Assembly (NCBI RefSeq): GCF_947499295.1
Contig: NZ_CANMNP010000002.1
Location: 62,001 to 126,000 of the forward strand
Direction of reading: 5' to 3'
From: an uncultured Roseibium sp.
GTDB taxonomy: Bacteria; Pseudomonadota; Alphaproteobacteria; Rhizobiales; Stappiaceae
DNA length: 64,000 bases
This document shows, piece by piece, positions 36,905 to 46,560 of this stretch (positions are counted from its first letter, which is position 1; each line of letters begins with the position of its first letter). The notes under the pieces were generated by a model. It saw only the letters and a list, made by a program, of their open reading frames with translations. It was not told the DNA's origin and did no database searches. The translations under genes and the position numbers were made by a program.

Positions 36905-37866
36905 CTTTCCAATCCGTAAGCCTCTGTGGAACTGACCGTTTGGTGAAAACGCAGTTTCTTTATGTATTCCATCGGATCTTTCGGAGTGACCAATGCACCG
37001 GGAGGTACGCTTAACCAGTCATAGAGCCGGGTGAGCAAGAAGCGCAGCGCAGCACCTCGGCACAGGATCGGCAACGCATCATACTCGGCCTCGTTCAGCG
37101 GCCGGACACCTGTGTAGCCGTTCAGAAGCGCCCTGGCCTTGGTCACATTGAAGGAAAGATCTTGCTCGAAGCACCATGCGTTGAGGCAGATGGCAATGTC
37201 GTAGGCGAAAGCATCGTTGCACGCGAAATAGAAATCAATCAGGCCCGAGAGTTCGTCGCCCAGAAAAAAGACGTTGTCGGGAAAGAGGTCTGCATGAATG
37301 ACGCCGCTTGGCAGGTCCGAGGGCCAGATGGTTTCGAGATGTTCGAGTTCGGTGGCAAGTTCGGTTGTCAGGCCTGGATGAACGCTGTCACTGCGGTCCC
37401 CGCATTGATCGAACAAAGGGCGCCAACCGCTGACATCCAGAGCGTTTTTTCTGAAACCGTCATAGTCCCGCCCGTCGAGATGAAGCTCAGCCATGGCTTT
37501 GCCGAGTTCACCACAATGCTCAACGCGGGGCCGCTTGACCCACATTCCTTCCAGAAAGGTAACAAGCGCGGCCGGACGCTCGGCCAGTGTGCCCAGAAGC
37601 TTGCCTGACCTCGAGGCGACCGGTGTCGGGCAGGACAAACCCTTTGCCGCCAAGTGTTGCAATAGGTTCAGGAAATAGGGCAGGTCGTCCGGATTTACCC
37701 GCTTTTCGTAAAGGGTCAGAATGAAGGACGCCTTGTCCGTATGTACCAGGAAATTGCTGTTTTCGACGCCTTCCGCGATGCCCTTGAACGAGAGCAGGCG
37801 CCCGACATCATATTGGCCGATGAAGTCGCTCAGCTCTTCATCGGTGACTTCGGTATACACAGCCAT
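36901..37866 (-). CDS. thrB: Homoserine kinase (APH-fold type)
   Basis: This 321-residue kinase phosphorylates homoserine for threonine synthesis. It is the aminoglycoside-phosphotransferase-fold form of Proteobacteria, not the GHMK form: [13 protein letters not shown] contains the catalytic Asp and [10 protein letters not shown] the metal Asp. N-terminus [12 protein letters not shown] is typical. ATG 37866 is four bases after the ispH stop. Its product is the substrate of ThrC encoded 7 kb away. Confidence 0.96.
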   Translation of the reverse strand: MAVYTEVTDEELSDFIGQYDVGRLLSFKGIAEGVENSNFLVHTDKASFILTLYEKRVNPDDLPYFLNLLQHLAAKGLSCPTPVASRSGKLLGTLAERPAALVTFLEGMWVKRPRVEHCGELGKAMAELHLDGRDYDGFRKNALDVSGWRPLFDQCGDRSDSVHPGLTTELATELEHLETIWPSDLPSGVIHADLFPDNVFFLGDELSGLIDFYFACNDAFAYDIAICLNAWCFEQDLSFNVTKARALLNGYTGVRPLNEAEYDALPILCRGAALRFLLTRLYDWLSVPPGALVTPKDPMEYIKKLRFHQTVSSTEAYGLER

Positions 37867-37870
37867 AGTC

Positions 37871-38869
37871 TTACCCGGTGGCTGCCTGGGCCGGGGCAAT
37901 CATGTCCCGCAGTTCCCTTGGCAGGTTGAAGGAAATCGTCTCCTCCGCCGTATGAACGGTCTCAACTGTCACATCGAACCGTTCGGCGAAAGCAGTGATG
38001 ATTTCCTCTACCAGAGTTTCGGGAGCTGATGCACCGGCCGTCAGGCCCAAAGTCCGAACGCCTTCGAATTCCTGCCATTGAATGTCGCTTGCACGCTGGA
38101 TAAGCACAGATATCTTGCAACCTGCGCGCTCTGCGACCTCACGCAGCCGCTGCGAATTGGACGAGTTCGGCGCGCCGACAACAATCATCGCATCCACCTT
38201 GGGCGCGACGTGTTTGACGGCTTCCTGACGGTTGGTCGTCGCGTAACAAATGTCTTCCTTGTGCGGTGCCACTATATCGGGGAACCGCTGCTGCAGGACT
38301 GCAACAATGCCGGCAGTGTCATCGACCGAAAGGGTCGTCTGGGTGATATAAGCAAGGGGCCGATCGCTTTTGGGCACATAGGCGCGGGCATCGTCTTCGG
38401 TCTCGATCAAGGTGACCGTGCCCTCCGGCAACTGACCCATGGTTCCGATCACTTCAGGGTGGCCTGCGTGTCCGATCAAGAGAACTTCGCGGTCACGGCG
38501 GAAATGGATTTCCGCTTCCTTGTGCACTTTCGAAACAAGCGGACAGGTGGCATCGAGATAGAACATCTTCCGCGCCTCGGCATCCTGCGGAACGGATTTG
38601 GGAACACCATGTGCTGAAAAGATAACGGGTCTGTCACTGTGTTCTGAAGGGATTTCCTCCAGCTCTTCAACGAAGACCGCCCCCTTTGCCTTCAGACCGT
38701 CCACCACGAATTTATTATGCACGATTTCGTGACGAACGTAGACCGGACGACCGTACTTCGTCAGTGCCAGTTCGACGATCTGAATGGCCCGGTCCACGCC
38801 TGCGCAGAAGCCGCGCGGAGCGCAAAGCTGAAGGCTGAGAGGCTGTTTTTCGTGTTTGGTCTCGGTCAT
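37871..38869 (-). CDS. ispH: 4-hydroxy-3-methylbut-2-enyl diphosphate reductase
   Basis: This 332-residue enzyme performs the last step of the MEP isoprenoid pathway. The three Cys binding the 4Fe-4S cluster are in [11 protein letters not shown] (C22), LDATCPLV and ICYATTNRQ. It starts at ATG 38869 and heads the four-gene operon ispH-thrB-rnhA-lipid kinase. Its products supply the prenyl chains used by UbiA and CtaB. Confidence 0.98.
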   Translation of the reverse strand: MTETKHEKQPLSLQLCAPRGFCAGVDRAIQIVELALTKYGRPVYVRHEIVHNKFVVDGLKAKGAVFVEELEEIPSEHSDRPVIFSAHGVPKSVPQDAEARKMFYLDATCPLVSKVHKEAEIHFRRDREVLLIGHAGHPEVIGTMGQLPEGTVTLIETEDDARAYVPKSDRPLAYITQTTLSVDDTAGIVAVLQQRFPDIVAPHKEDICYATTNRQEAVKHVAPKVDAMIVVGAPNSSNSQRLREVAERAGCKISVLIQRASDIQWQEFEGVRTLGLTAGASAPETLVEEIITAFAERFDVTVETVHTAEETISFNLPRELRDMIAPAQAATG

Positions 38870-39060
38870 GGTCCACTTTCGACAAACCCTTATGGCCGCA
38901 ATAAGGGCTTCACCTCCCTCCCTGTCAAGGGAGGTGCGCTCAAGTGCGCATAATTTCGGCCATAATCTCCTGCTTCATGCATTGTCGCCATCAAGTCTCG
39001 CCAAGCATTGCGGGACCTGCTAATAAGCCCCGCCAAGTCGCGTTGCATTCGAATGGGAAA

Positions 39061-39645
39061 ATGATGATCAGAACGTTTCGAGCCGTGTCCGCAACCAAGA
39101 TAAAGCTTGCCTTTGGGGCTGGCCTGTGTGCGGTGGTTTTGAGTGGCTGCGGTGGTGCGGACAGCGTTGCTGGCAAGGTGATTTCAGGCGGTCGTGCGCC
39201 AATTGAAGTGACCCCTGAAACGTTTGCCCCGCCTGTACCTTGCCCGCCGATGCAGTTGAAGCCCAACACCTATCTGATCATGAATTATGTGCGCGGCAAA
39301 CAGAACGAACCATCGGGTTTGCGCTATCAGGCCACGGTAGAGGAATGGGCTGTCACCTGCACAAGTGAAGCGGATGGCGGGCGCCGCATGAAGCTCGGTT
39401 TCTCAGGTGATGTGACCCCGGGCCCTGCCTGGCAGGGCGGAGACATTGTCTTGCCGCTGCGTGTTGCTGTTGTCCCCGGCGGAGAGGACGAGAAACCGCT
39501 GAGTTCCGAGATTCTCAAGATCCCGGTTTCAATTGCGGCTGGAGCACCTGCCGAAACCTGGACCTTGATTGAAAACAAATTCACGATTCCCGCCGGCGCA
39601 AGCGTCAAGATCGTCTTCGGATTTGATGAAGGCCGCCGTCGCTAA
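39061..39645 (+). CDS. Predicted lipoprotein, function unknown
   Basis: This 194-residue protein has a lipoprotein signal ending in LSGC with C30 as the lipidated residue, so it should be anchored in a membrane facing the periplasm. The mature part begins GGADSVAGKV and has two further Cys (PCPPM and VTCTSE) and a beta-rich composition. I do not recognise the family. ATG 39061 is followed directly by ATG 39064; GGGAA is just upstream. It lies upstream of, but is probably separate from, the gcv operon. Confidence 0.75.
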   Translation: MMIRTFRAVSATKIKLAFGAGLCAVVLSGCGGADSVAGKVISGGRAPIEVTPETFAPPVPCPPMQLKPNTYLIMNYVRGKQNEPSGLRYQATVEEWAVTCTSEADGGRRMKLGFSGDVTPGPAWQGGDIVLPLRVAVVPGGEDEKPLSSEILKIPVSIAAGAPAETWTLIENKFTIPAGASVKIVFGFDEGRRR

Positions 39646-39796
39646 AAAACCTCGTTGTGAGGAGAAGACAAACAGATTTTGCACGGGCAAACATCAGTTG
39701 CGACACGTCGCATATTGACAAGAGTATGTCCGGCTCGCACAATCGCGCCCTAATCAGGGTCGTCCCCTGATTGGTGTGGTGACACGCTAAAGCTTA

Positions 39797-39992
39797 TGCG
39801 GGAGAGGCCGGATGTTTAGATGCCGGCGCCGAAGGAGCAACCGCCCCGGAAACTCTCAGGCAAAAGGACCGCATAGGTTAAAACGCTCTGGAAAGCAGTG
39901 ATCCGTTCAAGCGGACTGCTCACCGAAGGAGTAACCGCTCGGCCGTCTGAGGCGGCTAGCGGGAAATCTCTCAGGTACTCGGACAGAGGGGG
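39797..39992 (+). ncRNA. Tandem glycine riboswitch upstream of gcvT
   Basis: Two glycine aptamers lie side by side. The first (about 39797-39875) contains GCGGGAGAGGCCGG, GCCGAAGGAGCAACC and CTCTCAGGCAAAAGGACCGC. The second (about 39882-39992) contains CACCGAAGGAGTAACC and CTCTCAGGTACTCGGACAGAG. These match the conserved cores of the glycine riboswitch (gcvT RNA). The pair lies about 65 bases ahead of gcvT and is expected to switch the gcv genes on when glycine is abundant. The expression platform was not resolved. Confidence 0.95.
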
Positions 39993-40057
39993 TGCAGACA
40001 AACCATTGCCCACGATGGGCGGTTTGAGACTGCGCAACCCCGAACTCGAGGACCGTT

Positions 40058-41209
40058 ATGGCGGAACCCGTTACAGAGTCCGATCTGAAACAAACGCCTC
40101 TTCACGACCTTCATGTGGAACTTGGCGCACGAATGGTACCCTTCGCGGGTTATTCCATGCCTGTGCAATTCAAGGCCGGCATTATGGCCGAACATCAGCA
40201 TACCCGCTCAAGGGCCGGTTTGTTCGATGTGTCCCATATGGGCCAGGCCTTTCTAATCGGACCCGATCATGAAACCACCGCGCGCGCGCTGGAAGCATTG
40301 ACCCCGTCGAACTTTGTCGAACTTGGGCTCGGCCGACAGCGTTACACCGTCCTGTTGAATGACGAAGGCGGAATTATCGACGACCTGATGGTCACCCGCT
40401 CGATCTCGACCGATGATGATGGTCGGCTCATGCTTGTCGTCAACGCCGCGCGCAAGGATGTCGACTACGCGCATTTTCGCGCCAGACTTCCGGAAAATGT
40501 CAGGCTCGAAGTGGTCGAGGACCGTGCGTTGATTGCGGTGCAGGGTCCAGAAGCTGTCGCTGCGGTCGCTGCGCACGCGCCCAAAGCGGCAGAACTTGCT
40601 TTCATGAGCGCGTCTTCCATGGAATTCGACGGAATTGACTGTCACATCGCGCGAGCTGGGTATACGGGTGAGGATGGCGTCGAAATGTCCGTTCCTGCTG
40701 GTGCGGCCGAGGCAATAGCCCGGGCACTTCTGGCAGATGACAGGGTCGAGCCCATCGGACTTGGCGCACGCGACAGTCTACGTCTTGAGGCAGGCCTTTG
40801 CCTTTATGGCCACGATATTGATGAAACGACCTCTCCTGTCGAAGGCAATATCACGTTCTGTATGCAGAAACGCCGCCGCGAAGAAGGCGGATTCCCGGGT
40901 TCAGATCGGATTCAGGCAGAGCTCCGTGACGGCGCTGACCGCGTACGCGTCGGGTTAAGCCTCGATGGCAAAGCGCCTGCTCGTGAAGGTGCTGAAATAG
41001 CTCTGCCGGGTGCAGATGTGATCGGAACCGTGACTTCGGGCGGATTCGCGCCGACTGTCGGTGCCCCGATTGCCATGGGCTTTGTGCCACGCGCGCAGGC
41101 CGAAATTGGAACTCAGCTTGAACTTATCGTGCGAGGACGCCGCTTGCCCGCCACCGTGGCGGACATGCCTTTTGTGCCCAATCGCTATTACCGCAAACCA
41201 AAATCGTAA
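40058..41209 (+). CDS. gcvT: Glycine cleavage system T protein (aminomethyltransferase)
   Basis: This 383-residue protein transfers the methylene group of glycine from the lipoyl arm of GcvH to tetrahydrofolate and releases ammonia. LHDLHVELGARMVPFAGYSMPVQF, RAGLFDVSHMGQ and GARDSLRLEAGLCLYGHDI are T-protein signatures. ATG 40058 is preceded by GAGGACC. It is the first gene behind the riboswitch. Confidence 0.97.
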   Translation: MAEPVTESDLKQTPLHDLHVELGARMVPFAGYSMPVQFKAGIMAEHQHTRSRAGLFDVSHMGQAFLIGPDHETTARALEALTPSNFVELGLGRQRYTVLLNDEGGIIDDLMVTRSISTDDDGRLMLVVNAARKDVDYAHFRARLPENVRLEVVEDRALIAVQGPEAVAAVAAHAPKAAELAFMSASSMEFDGIDCHIARAGYTGEDGVEMSVPAGAAEAIARALLADDRVEPIGLGARDSLRLEAGLCLYGHDIDETTSPVEGNITFCMQKRRREEGGFPGSDRIQAELRDGADRVRVGLSLDGKAPAREGAEIALPGADVIGTVTSGGFAPTVGAPIAMGFVPRAQAEIGTQLELIVRGRRLPATVADMPFVPNRYYRKPKS

Positions 41210-41236
41210 AAAAGCTCCAGAGAACGGACGAGAATT

Positions 41237-41608
41237 ATGACCACTTACTACTCCAAGGATCACGAATGGATTGCCGTGGAAGGCGATGTCGCCACCGTTG
41301 GCATCACTTCTTATGCCCAGGAACAGCTTGGCGACGTTGTCTTTGTCGAACTGCCGGAAGCAGGCAAGGCGCTGTCACAGGGCGATGAGGCCGCCGTGGT
41401 GGAATCTGTTAAGGCCGCAAGTGAGGTTTATGCACCGATCGACGGTGAAATTGTCGAAGCGAACGACGCGCTCGCAGACGAACCTGCCAAGGTCAACGAG
41501 GACCCTGAGGGCGCCGCCTGGTTTCTGAAGATGAAGGTCGGCAATGCAGACCAGTTGAACGAGCTTATGGACCAGGCGGCCTACAAGGCATTCGTGGAGA
41601 CACTTTAA
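41237..41608 (+). CDS. gcvH: Glycine cleavage system H protein
   Basis: This 123-residue carrier holds the lipoyl group on K59 in [12 protein letters not shown]. It shuttles the aminomethyl intermediate between the P, T and L proteins. Length and the N-terminus YYSKDHEWI are standard. It lies 27 bases after gcvT and three bases before the OsmC-like gene. Confidence 0.98.
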   Translation: MTTYYSKDHEWIAVEGDVATVGITSYAQEQLGDVVFVELPEAGKALSQGDEAAVVESVKAASEVYAPIDGEIVEANDALADEPAKVNEDPEGAAWFLKMKVGNADQLNELMDQAAYKAFVETL

Positions 41609-41611
41609 TTC

Positions 41612-42097
41612 ATGGCGGGGCACCACTATTCAGCTAAGATTGAATGGGCATGTGACGGTGATTATGCCGCCAATGCTTATTCTCGTGGGCATATCTGGCG
41701 TTTTGACGGTGGCTTGGAAGTTCCGGCAAGCGCGTCGCCCACGATAGTGCCCCTGCCTCATTCCATCGAAGGTGCGGTTGATCCGGAAGAAGCCCTCGTG
41801 GCTGCCATTTCGTCTTGTCACATGATGTCGTTTCTGGACCTCGCCCGAAGGGCGGGTTTTAACGTAGCGAGCTATCGTGACGATGCACGCGGTGAAATGA
41901 ACCGCGTGGCCAGAGGCAAGATGGCGATTACCAAAGTGGTATTGAAGCCGGAAATCACTTTGATTGCAGCGGAAGCCCCGGATCCGACCTGGATGACGGA
42001 TCTCCACGAGAAGGCGCATGATATCTGTTTCATCGCCAACTCCGTGAAATGCGAAATCGTGGTGGAGCCCGAACCACTCCGATTGACGGCGCCATGA
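41612..42097 (+). CDS. OsmC/Ohr family peroxidase inside the gcv operon
   Basis: This 161-residue protein matches the OsmC family. The peroxidatic Cys is C69 in AISSCHMMSF and the resolving Cys C139 in AHDICFIANS, so organic hydroperoxide reduction is plausible. C14 is an additional Cys. It lies three bases after gcvH and is followed by 246 bases before gcvPA, so it must be read in the gcv transcript. OsmC/Ohr enzymes are recycled by lipoyl proteins (dihydrolipoamide systems), which makes placement next to the lipoyl carrier GcvH suggestive. Confidence 0.88.
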   Translation: MAGHHYSAKIEWACDGDYAANAYSRGHIWRFDGGLEVPASASPTIVPLPHSIEGAVDPEEALVAAISSCHMMSFLDLARRAGFNVASYRDDARGEMNRVARGKMAITKVVLKPEITLIAAEAPDPTWMTDLHEKAHDICFIANSVKCEIVVEPEPLRLTAP

Positions 42098-42343
42098 CAA
42101 CGGGGCGCACGGCCAGCGAGGCTCAACGTGTTGGCGCAAGCTGCACGAGTGAGGCAAAGGTCGAACGCCCGTAGACCGGTACATGCAGCAAGGGTGGTTG
42201 AAACCTGAAATGCCGCATGAACCGCAGAAATTGAACCGCTCTGCTGACGAGTGGACGCGGCCGGTTGATCAACTGGCCGGGACAGGGCCGGAGCAGGATC
42301 CGGACACCGTTGGCAGGGTCTGACAACTCTTGGGAGCTGCCTG

Positions 42344-43690
42344 ATGCGCTATTTGCCATTAAGCAATACCGACCGCGGCGACATGCTTGCGCGGATCGGT
42401 GTCAATTCGATTGACGACCTGTTTGCCGACATACCGGAAAACGTTCGTCTGGACGGCCTCTTGGACCTTCCGAAACGTGCAAGTGAAATGCAGGTTGAGC
42501 GCAAGCTCTCTGCAATGGCTGCGAAAAACACGTCGGCCGGGTCAGTACCATTTTTCGTTGGAGCCGGGGCTTACAAGCACCATGTTCCTGCAACCGTTGA
42601 TCATCTCATTCAGCGGTCTGAGTTTCTGACCTCCTATACGCCTTACCAGCCGGAAATCACCCAAGGCACTTTGCAGTATCTGTTTGAGTTTCAGACACAG
42701 GTTGCCCGATTGACAGCCATGGATGTTGCAAATGCATCCATGTATGACGGTTCCACCGGCACAGGTGAAGCTGTTCTGATGGCTCACAGGGTCACGAAAC
42801 GCAACAAGGCGGTGCTTTCCGGCGGTCTTCATCCGCAATATCGAGAAGTCGTCGAAGGCCTGTCTAACATGTCAGGCGACAGGGTTGTCAGTCTTCCCGC
42901 AGATCCGATGGGGACCGAAGATATCCTCTCGCAGATCGACGACGAAACATCCTGTGTTGTTGTGCAGTCGCCCTCATTCTACGGCCAGCTTATCGACCTG
43001 AAGCCGATTGCTGAAAAGGCGCATCAGCACAAGGCGTTGCTGATTGCAGTGTTCACGGAAGTGGTTTCCCTGGGACTAATCGAACCTCCCGGAACACAAG
43101 GTGCCGACATTGTTGTTGGCGAGGGTCAATCGATTGGCAACGGCCTCAACTTCGGTGGCCCTTATGTCGGTCTCTTTGCCACTCGCCAGAAATATGTTCG
43201 CCAGATGCCGGGCCGTCTTTGCGGTGAAACTGTCGACGCGGAAGGCAAGCGCGGGTTCGTGCTGACGCTTTCAACGCGTGAGCAGCATATCCGTCGTGAC
43301 AAGGCAACATCCAACATCTGCACCAACTCTGGACTTTGCTGTCTGGCCTTCACCATTCACATGGCGTTGCTGGGACAGGCGGGGTTGACAAAGCTGGCCA
43401 GGATAAACCACGGCAATGCCGTAAAACTCAGGAAATTGCTCAGCGCCGTGCCTGGTGTTGAAGTCTTGAATACGGCCTATTTCAACGAGTTCACTCTGTC
43501 TCTTCCGAAAGTTGCCGAAGACGTTGTTGAGCGCCTCGTCGAGCGCGGGATCCTTGCAGGTCTGCCGGTATCGCGCCTTGAACCCGAGAACCGGGACCTG
43601 GCCAATCTGCTGGTTGTTGCTTCGACAGAAGTCAACACGGATGAAGACCGGGCTGCCTTCGCAGCCGCTCTGAAGGAGTTGCTGGCATGA
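42344..43690 (+). CDS. gcvPA: Glycine dehydrogenase (decarboxylating) subunit 1
   Basis: This 448-residue protein is the N-terminal half of split P protein. [20 protein letters not shown] and [17 protein letters not shown] are characteristic of GcvPA. It forms a heterotetramer with GcvPB and lacks the PLP Lys itself. GGGAG precedes ATG 42344. It overlaps gcvPB by four bases (ATGA). Confidence 0.97.
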   Translation: MRYLPLSNTDRGDMLARIGVNSIDDLFADIPENVRLDGLLDLPKRASEMQVERKLSAMAAKNTSAGSVPFFVGAGAYKHHVPATVDHLIQRSEFLTSYTPYQPEITQGTLQYLFEFQTQVARLTAMDVANASMYDGSTGTGEAVLMAHRVTKRNKAVLSGGLHPQYREVVEGLSNMSGDRVVSLPADPMGTEDILSQIDDETSCVVVQSPSFYGQLIDLKPIAEKAHQHKALLIAVFTEVVSLGLIEPPGTQGADIVVGEGQSIGNGLNFGGPYVGLFATRQKYVRQMPGRLCGETVDAEGKRGFVLTLSTREQHIRRDKATSNICTNSGLCCLAFTIHMALLGQAGLTKLARINHGNAVKLRKLLSAVPGVEVLNTAYFNEFTLSLPKVAEDVVERLVERGILAGLPVSRLEPENRDLANLLVVASTEVNTDEDRAAFAAALKELLA

Positions 43691-45279
43691 GCATGAACAC
43701 ACAAGGACGCCCGACCGCACCTGGCAACGCAGGAGAGAGCTTCCGGCCAAAAACCTTCACCGGCAATCGCGCTCTCGATATGGAAGAGCCACTGATCTTC
43801 GAATTCGGGTCGCTTGAAACGACCGGCGTCGATCTTGACGAGGACGATGGGATTGAGTTTGAGCTCGGTGCGTTTGAACGTAAGGCCGATATCGGTCTGG
43901 CTGGCCTCGCCGAGCCTGAAGCCATGCGCCATTATGTTCGCCTGTCGCGCAACAACTACGCAATCGACAGCGGTCTTTATCCGCTCGGCTCTTGCACGAT
44001 GAAGCACAATCCACGGCTGAACGAGAAGATGGCACGTCTGCCGGGCTTCTCCGACATTCATCCGCTGCAGCCGGTTTCATCTGTACCCGGCGCGCTGGAA
44101 CTGATCGACGAACTCGCCCACTGGCTGATGGTCTCGACAGGGACACACGCGGTCGCCATGAGCCCCAAGGCCGGCGCACATGGTGAACTCTGCGGTATGA
44201 TGGCGATCAAGGCCGCACATACGGCTGCCGGCCGGGATCCCAAGATCGTGCTGGTGCCGGAAAGCGCCCACGGCACCAATCCGGCGACCGCGGCACTGCT
44301 CGGGTTCAAGGTCGTTTCCATCGATGCCAAGGATGATGGCACCGTAGACCTGGCAACTTTGAAAAACAGAATTTCAGAGCACACAGACAACATTGCCGGG
44401 ATCATGCTGACCAATCCGAATACCTGCGGATTGTTCGAACGGGACGTTAAGGAAATTGCCGACCTGATCCACGATGCAGGTGGCTTCTTCTATTGCGATG
44501 GCGCTAACTTCAACGCCATTGTCGGCAAGGCCCGTCCCGGTGATCTTGGTGTTGATGCCATGCATATCAACCTGCACAAGACCTTTTCGACACCTCATGG
44601 CGGTGGTGGTCCAGGTTCCGGTCCGGTTGTGCTGTCGGATCGTCTGGCGCCCTATGCGCCGCTTCCCTTCATCCGCAAGTCCGATGCCGGACTTGAATTG
44701 GTTGAGACGAATGCGGCAACGTCAGAGGACGAGCAGCCTTTCGGTCGCATGACTGCATTTCATGGGCAGATGGGCATGTATGTTCGGGCACTGTCCTACA
44801 TGATGAGCCACGGTTCTGATGGCCTGAAACAGGCTTCCGAGGATGCTGTCCTCAACGCCAACTATATCCGTGTCGGCCTTCAGGATTTGATGAGCCTTCC
44901 TTTTGGCGTCCGCCCCTGTATGCACGAAGTGCTCTTTGACGACAGTTTCCTGAAAGACAGCGGAGTGACTACGCTCGATTTTGCCAAGGCAATGATTGAC
45001 GAGGGCTATCACCCGATGACCATGTATTTCCCGCTGGTTGTCCATGGCGCGATGCTGATCGAACCGACGGAATCTGAAAGCCGGGCGTCGCTCGACCTGT
45101 TCGTCGCCACCATGCGCGATCTCGTCATGAGTGCGCAGCGAGGTGAGACAGAGCGCTTCTCCGGAGCGCCGTATCTTGCTCCACGCCGCCGTCTCGACGA
45201 AACCGGCGCTGCCCGCAAACCGGTCCTGAAATGGACCGAACCGGAACCAGCTCAGGTGACGCCGGAAGCTGCTGAATAG
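43687..45279 (+). CDS. gcvPB: Glycine dehydrogenase (decarboxylating) subunit 2
   Basis: This 530-residue subunit carries the PLP Lys, K298 in [17 protein letters not shown], and decarboxylates glycine. [23 protein letters not shown] is the usual early block. It starts in an ATGA overlap with gcvPA and ends the operon at a strong terminator. No lipoamide dehydrogenase (L protein) gene is present in the window, as is common because L is shared with other complexes. Confidence 0.97.
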   Translation: MSMNTQGRPTAPGNAGESFRPKTFTGNRALDMEEPLIFEFGSLETTGVDLDEDDGIEFELGAFERKADIGLAGLAEPEAMRHYVRLSRNNYAIDSGLYPLGSCTMKHNPRLNEKMARLPGFSDIHPLQPVSSVPGALELIDELAHWLMVSTGTHAVAMSPKAGAHGELCGMMAIKAAHTAAGRDPKIVLVPESAHGTNPATAALLGFKVVSIDAKDDGTVDLATLKNRISEHTDNIAGIMLTNPNTCGLFERDVKEIADLIHDAGGFFYCDGANFNAIVGKARPGDLGVDAMHINLHKTFSTPHGGGGPGSGPVVLSDRLAPYAPLPFIRKSDAGLELVETNAATSEDEQPFGRMTAFHGQMGMYVRALSYMMSHGSDGLKQASEDAVLNANYIRVGLQDLMSLPFGVRPCMHEVLFDDSFLKDSGVTTLDFAKAMIDEGYHPMTMYFPLVVHGAMLIEPTESESRASLDLFVATMRDLVMSAQRGETERFSGAPYLAPRRRLDETGAARKPVLKWTEPEPAQVTPEAAE

Positions 45280-45307
45280 GTTGGACATCAGTATTCTGAG
45301 ACGCGAG

Positions 45308-45333
45308 AACCCCGGCGCTTTGCCGGGGTTTTT
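45308..45333 (+). terminator. Rho-independent terminator of the gcv operon
   Basis: AACCCCGGC (45308-45316) pairs with GCCGGGGTT (45322-45330) around GCTTT, followed by TTTG. It lies 28 bases after the gcvPB stop. Confidence 0.92.
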
Positions 45334-45352
45334 GTTTGTTCAATTTTCCTTG

Positions 45353-45390
45353 TTGACAATACATATGTCAAAATGACAATATTATTGTCA
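45353..45390 (+). promoter_or_regulatory. Tandem palindromic operators before the MarR gene
   Basis: TTGACAATACATATGTCAA (45353-45371) and TGACAATATTATTGTCA (45374-45390) are two inverted repeats sharing the half-site TGACA. Their centres are 20 bases apart, two helical turns. They end 11 bases before the MarR start, and the first contains a TTGACA that could be a -35 element. MarR autorepression is the likely role. Confidence 0.75.
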
Positions 45391-45401
45391 AAGAGAGTTT
45401 C

Positions 45402-45869
45402 ATGGATAAATCAATCGAACTTTATGAGATCATCCGTTTGATCCGACCGGTGCATCGGCGCCTTGCACGCGCCGTGGAGGCAAAGCTTCAGGGGACGGAT
45501 GTGACCGTGGGAATGCGTGCCGTTTTGGAAGTGCTTCAGGAGGCGGGTCCGCTTTCGGTGCCCGAAGTTGCCAGAACGCTTTTCCTCGCCCGCCAACAAA
45601 TCCAGTTGTTGATGTATGCGCTGGAAGATCAACACCTGGTGGAGCGAAAACCCAATCCGGCGCACAAGCGCTCACCGCTTTTCTTACTGACCGAGGCGGG
45701 TGAAACGGTGTTTGGCGACATCCGCACAAGGGAGAATGGTGAGATCGATGAGGTCTGCGAACTGTTCTCCGCACAGGATCTTCAATCCACCCAGCGGGTT
45801 CTGTGTGCCATGCTCGATCATTTCGCCGAGTTCGAAGACGATCCGGATCAGCCGAAAGCGCTTGAATGA
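45402..45869 (+). CDS. MarR family regulator
   Basis: This 155-residue protein has the MarR winged helix: VTVGMRAVLEVLQEAGPLSVPEVARTLFLARQQIQ followed by the wing VERKPNPAHKRSPLFLLTEAG. It begins MDKSIELYEIIRLI, the dimer helix. Cys are few (two near the C-terminal half), so ligand rather than thiol control is more likely. It lies directly behind two palindromes and 22 bases ahead of the isochorismatase-like gene, which it probably regulates. Confidence 0.92.
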   Translation: MDKSIELYEIIRLIRPVHRRLARAVEAKLQGTDVTVGMRAVLEVLQEAGPLSVPEVARTLFLARQQIQLLMYALEDQHLVERKPNPAHKRSPLFLLTEAGETVFGDIRTRENGEIDEVCELFSAQDLQSTQRVLCAMLDHFAEFEDDPDQPKALE

Positions 45870-45891
45870 AACGACATCAAGGAGGTCAATC

Positions 45892-46545
45892 ATGTCCTTA
45901 GTATTGAGTATCGTCGGGTTGGTGATCCTGGGTCTTCTGGGGCTCTTTCTCTATATTGCCTATTTCGTCCGCAAGCTTGGAACGCCGACCAAAGGGGCCA
46001 AGATCGACAATAGTGTTCGGCCGAACGAAGCGCTGGTCGTTATTGATGTGCAGGAAGACTTTACCCGCAACACCGGTAAGAACGCATTCGATCCGAGTGT
46101 GCGCGACGCCGCTCTTGATGAAATCAACAGGATGATTTCTGCCGCGCGGAAAGCTGGTCACGACGTGGTTTTTGTCAGGAACGTCTTTCGTGACTGGCCC
46201 ATCATCCAGTTGATGAAGCTTGTCGCCGGAGGCATAGGAACGCCAGGACGGGAAGAGTTGAAGTTCGACCGCAAGCTTGAAATTCGTGATTCTTCCGTCT
46301 TTGAAAAATCGATCGGTGACACGTTTTCGAGCCCGGATTTCGAGAACTTTCTTGCAAAGCGGGACATCGGCCGCTTGACGCTTGTCGGTCTCGATGCTTG
46401 CCATTGTGTCCAGTTAACGGCCAAGGGAGCACTGTCTCGAGGATATGAAGTTGAAATCCGCGAGCCGGCAATATTGACCGCGACGCCGGCCAAATGGCCA
46501 TCTCTGAAGCAAGACCTCACCAGGGCCGGAGCCGCGATCGCCTGA
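45892..46545 (+). CDS. Membrane-anchored isochorismatase-family hydrolase
   Basis: This 217-residue protein has an N-terminal membrane helix (residues 3-25), then an isochorismatase-like domain. The triad of this family can be placed as D52 (VIDVQEDF), K139 (FEKSIGD) and C172 (DACHCVQLTAKGA). Relatives hydrolyse amides (nicotinamidase and others), so an amidohydrolase role fits. The ATG has AAGGAGGT five bases upstream, an excellent site, and supports keeping the unusual anchor. It forms a two-gene unit with the upstream MarR. Confidence 0.88.
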   Translation: MSLVLSIVGLVILGLLGLFLYIAYFVRKLGTPTKGAKIDNSVRPNEALVVIDVQEDFTRNTGKNAFDPSVRDAALDEINRMISAARKAGHDVVFVRNVFRDWPIIQLMKLVAGGIGTPGREELKFDRKLEIRDSSVFEKSIGDTFSSPDFENFLAKRDIGRLTLVGLDACHCVQLTAKGALSRGYEVEIREPAILTATPAKWPSLKQDLTRAGAAIA

Positions 46546-46560
46546 ATTACGGGCTGCAAG

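Noticed and set aside
42183..42323. 46-codon open frame between the OsmC-like gene and gcvPA (starts MQQGWLKPEMPHEP)
   Set aside because: There is no ribosome-binding site and no family likeness. It remains possible but is unsupported.
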